This document shows, piece after piece, positions 62,500-64,000 of a DNA stretch of 64,000 bases (the stretch's first letter is position 1; every line of letters starts with the position of its first letter). The DNA comes from Congregibacter variabilis (GTDB lineage: Bacteria > Pseudomonadota > Gammaproteobacteria > Pseudomonadales > Halieaceae): the NCBI RefSeq assembly GCF_045689235.1, contig NZ_CP136864.1:1860001-1924000 (forward strand), in the 5' to 3' direction. The position numbers and the translations under genes were made by a program. A model generated the notes under the pieces. That model saw only the letters and a list, made by a program, of their open reading frames with translations. It ran no database searches and had not been told where the DNA came from.

Positions 62500-64000
62500 A
62501 TGGAACATTATTACGATCCCCAAAATCTTGAACGTGACGCCCAAACGTTCTGGAACGAGAATCGCAGCTTTGCCGCTCGAGACACTCTCGAAGGCGAGAA
62601 GTTTTACTGCCTGTCGATGTTCCCCTATCCCAGCGGCAAGCTGCACATGGGGCACGTCCGCAACTACTCCATATCGGATGCCATAGCGCGCTACCAGCGA
62701 ATGCTGGGCAAGAACGTGCTTCACCCCATGGGTTGGGATGCCTTTGGTCTGCCGGCAGAAAACGCTGCCATCGCCAATAAAACGGCTCCGGCAAAGTGGA
62801 CCTACAGCAACATCGGGCACATGCGTGAGCAGCTCAAAGCACTGGGATTCAGCTTTGACTGGGAGCGAGAGCTGGCAACCTGCACTCCTGAGTACTACCG
62901 TTGGGAGCAATGGTTTTTTACCCGGTTGTACGAAAAAGGCCTGGTGTACAAAAAGATGGCCACGGTGAACTGGGACCCTGTGGATCAGACGGTGCTCGCC
63001 AATGAGCAGGTTATCGATGGTCGTGGCTGGCGCTCTGGCGCACTTATTGAGCGGCGGGAAATCCCGCAATGGTTTATCCGCATCACGGCCTATGCCGAAG
63101 AGCTCTTAAGCGATCTGGATAAACTCGAGGGATGGCCAGATGCCGTGCGCACGATGCAGCGCAACTGGATTGGCAAAAGTCGCGGTGTAGAGCTGGCTTT
63201 TGGCCTGGAGCAGCCCATCGCTGGGCAGGAACGTATCGAGGTTTATACAACTCGACCGGATACGCTGTATGGCGTGACCTACGTGAGTCTTGCGGCAGAG
63301 CATCCCATCAGTCTTGCTCTGGCCGCCAACAAACCCGAGCTGGCCACGTTTATTGATGATTGTAAGCAGTCTTCGGTAGCAGAAGCCGATATGGCTCAGG
63401 CCGAAAAGCGCGGCATGGATACGGGACTCCGTTGCATCCATCCCCTCACCGGGGAGCAGGTACCTGTGTGGGTCGCAAACTACGTGCTCATGGATTATGG
63501 CTCCGGGGCGGTCATGGCCGTGCCAGCCCACGATGAACGAGATTTTGAATTTGCCTGCAAATACGACCTCCCTATCAAGACTGTCATCTGCGATGAGCAG
63601 GGCCAGGCGGCCAATGTCGCAAAAAGCGCCTATACCGAAAAAGGCGCTCTCACTGCGTCCGGCGATTTTGATGGCATGGGATTCGACGATGCTTTCGAGC
63701 GCATAGCCTCACGACTAGAGGAACTCGGGGCAGGCAAAATCACCACACAGTATCGCCTGCGCGATTGGGGTGTTTCACGTCAGCGCTACTGGGGCACGCC
63801 CATCCCGATGCTGAATCTCCCTGACGGTGGTGAGATTCCCATTCCAGCGGATCGCCTGCCGTCTCTGCTCCCGGAAGACGTGGTCATGGATGGCGTAGCC
63901 TCACCTATCAAAGCAGACCCCGAATGGCGGAAATTCAACCTTGATGGTCAGGAATGCGAACGCGAAACGGATACCTTTGACACCTTCGTACAATCATCCT
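62500..64000 (+). CDS. leuS: Leucyl-tRNA synthetase (first 500 codons, cut by window end)
   Basis: The frame is open from the ATG at 62500 to the window end. It shows the class I HIGH motif as HMGH in PSGKLHMGHVRNYS, the CP1 editing domain (TTRPDTLYG, SGAVMAVPAHDERD) and the return to the catalytic core WGVSRQRYWGTPIPM. The segment ETDTFDTFVQSS is the last seen. The full protein should have about 860 residues, including the KMSKS loop outside the window. No clear Shine-Dalgarno precedes the ATG; 110 bp separate it from lnt. Confidence 0.95.
   Translation, partial: MEHYYDPQNLERDAQTFWNENRSFAARDTLEGEKFYCLSMFPYPSGKLHMGHVRNYSISDAIARYQRMLGKNVLHPMGWDAFGLPAENAAIANKTAPAKWTYSNIGHMREQLKALGFSFDWERELATCTPEYYRWEQWFFTRLYEKGLVYKKMATVNWDPVDQTVLANEQVIDGRGWRSGALIERREIPQWFIRITAYAEELLSDLDKLEGWPDAVRTMQRNWIGKSRGVELAFGLEQPIAGQERIEVYTTRPDTLYGVTYVSLAAEHPISLALAANKPELATFIDDCKQSSVAEADMAQAEKRGMDTGLRCIHPLTGEQVPVWVANYVLMDYGSGAVMAVPAHDERDFEFACKYDLPIKTVICDEQGQAANVAKSAYTEKGALTASGDFDGMGFDDAFERIASRLEELGAGKITTQYRLRDWGVSRQRYWGTPIPMLNLPDGGEIPIPADRLPSLLPEDVVMDGVASPIKADPEWRKFNLDGQECERETDTFDTFVQSS

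Overview
The window is a 64 kb piece of a chromosome from a Gammaproteobacterium, most likely a marine, aerobic, TonB-receptor-rich lineage of the Halieaceae (OM60/NOR5) or Cellvibrionales type. The class-level assignment rests on the cmoA-cmoB pair, lon, uup, a DUF1820 gene, and the block miaB-phoH-ybeY-corC-lnt-leuS. The family-level guess is inference from gene style only.

Layout. 1-3.3 kb: TPR protein (cut by the window edge), a carboxylesterase and an HtrA-like protease without a signal peptide. 3.33-24.05 kb: a probable genomic island. An intact elongator tRNA-Met gene (minus strand, 23974-24050) stands at the right end, and an exact 46-bp copy of its 3' part (3333-3378) stands at the left end in the same orientation. 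This is the classic footprint of tRNA-site integration, but no integrase is visible. The island holds a HigBA-type toxin-antitoxin pair, an AraC regulator with a DcaP-like porin, a second outer-membrane protein gene broken by an in-frame TGA, an M20 peptidase, an IS6-family insertion sequence, and a 13-kb catabolic cassette. The cassette comprises a TonB receptor, D- and L-2-hydroxyacid dehydrogenases, a Crp-family regulator, a 2-oxo-acid hydratase, an HpcH/HpaI aldolase, a PQQ/heme alcohol dehydrogenase, an IlvD/Edd dehydratase and an aldehyde dehydrogenase. Three promoter regions of the cassette carry the same palindrome with Crp spacing, TGTCN-N6-NGACA, so the cassette looks like one small regulon under its own Crp-family protein.

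24.4-46.5 kb: accessory and metabolic genes. These are a sulfotransferase, a lamin-tail protein with a PEP-CTERM-like tail, two HDOD signalling proteins, a Wolinella-type fumarate reductase/succinate dehydrogenase (frdCAB order), and a three-gene TolC/HlyD/ABC operon whose ABC protein has lost every nucleotide-binding motif. They are followed by a metallo-beta-lactamase-fold protein, an amidase, a second TonB receptor, a palindrome-rich intergenic region, a cupin XRE regulator, heme A synthase, and a 3-oxoacid CoA-transferase with a divergent LysR regulator.

46.6-64 kb: mostly core genome. It contains uup, an aromatic aminotransferase, an aminotransferase/sulfotransferase-like pair, cmoAB, lon, DUF1820, miaB, phoH, ybeY, corC, lnt and the first 500 codons of leuS.

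The most notable observations are the integrase-less tRNA-Met island, the self-contained Crp-like regulon for a putative non-phosphorylative hydroxy-acid or sugar-acid pathway, the ABC secretion operon with a dead ATPase domain, and two intergenic regions built of interleaved direct and inverted repeats.
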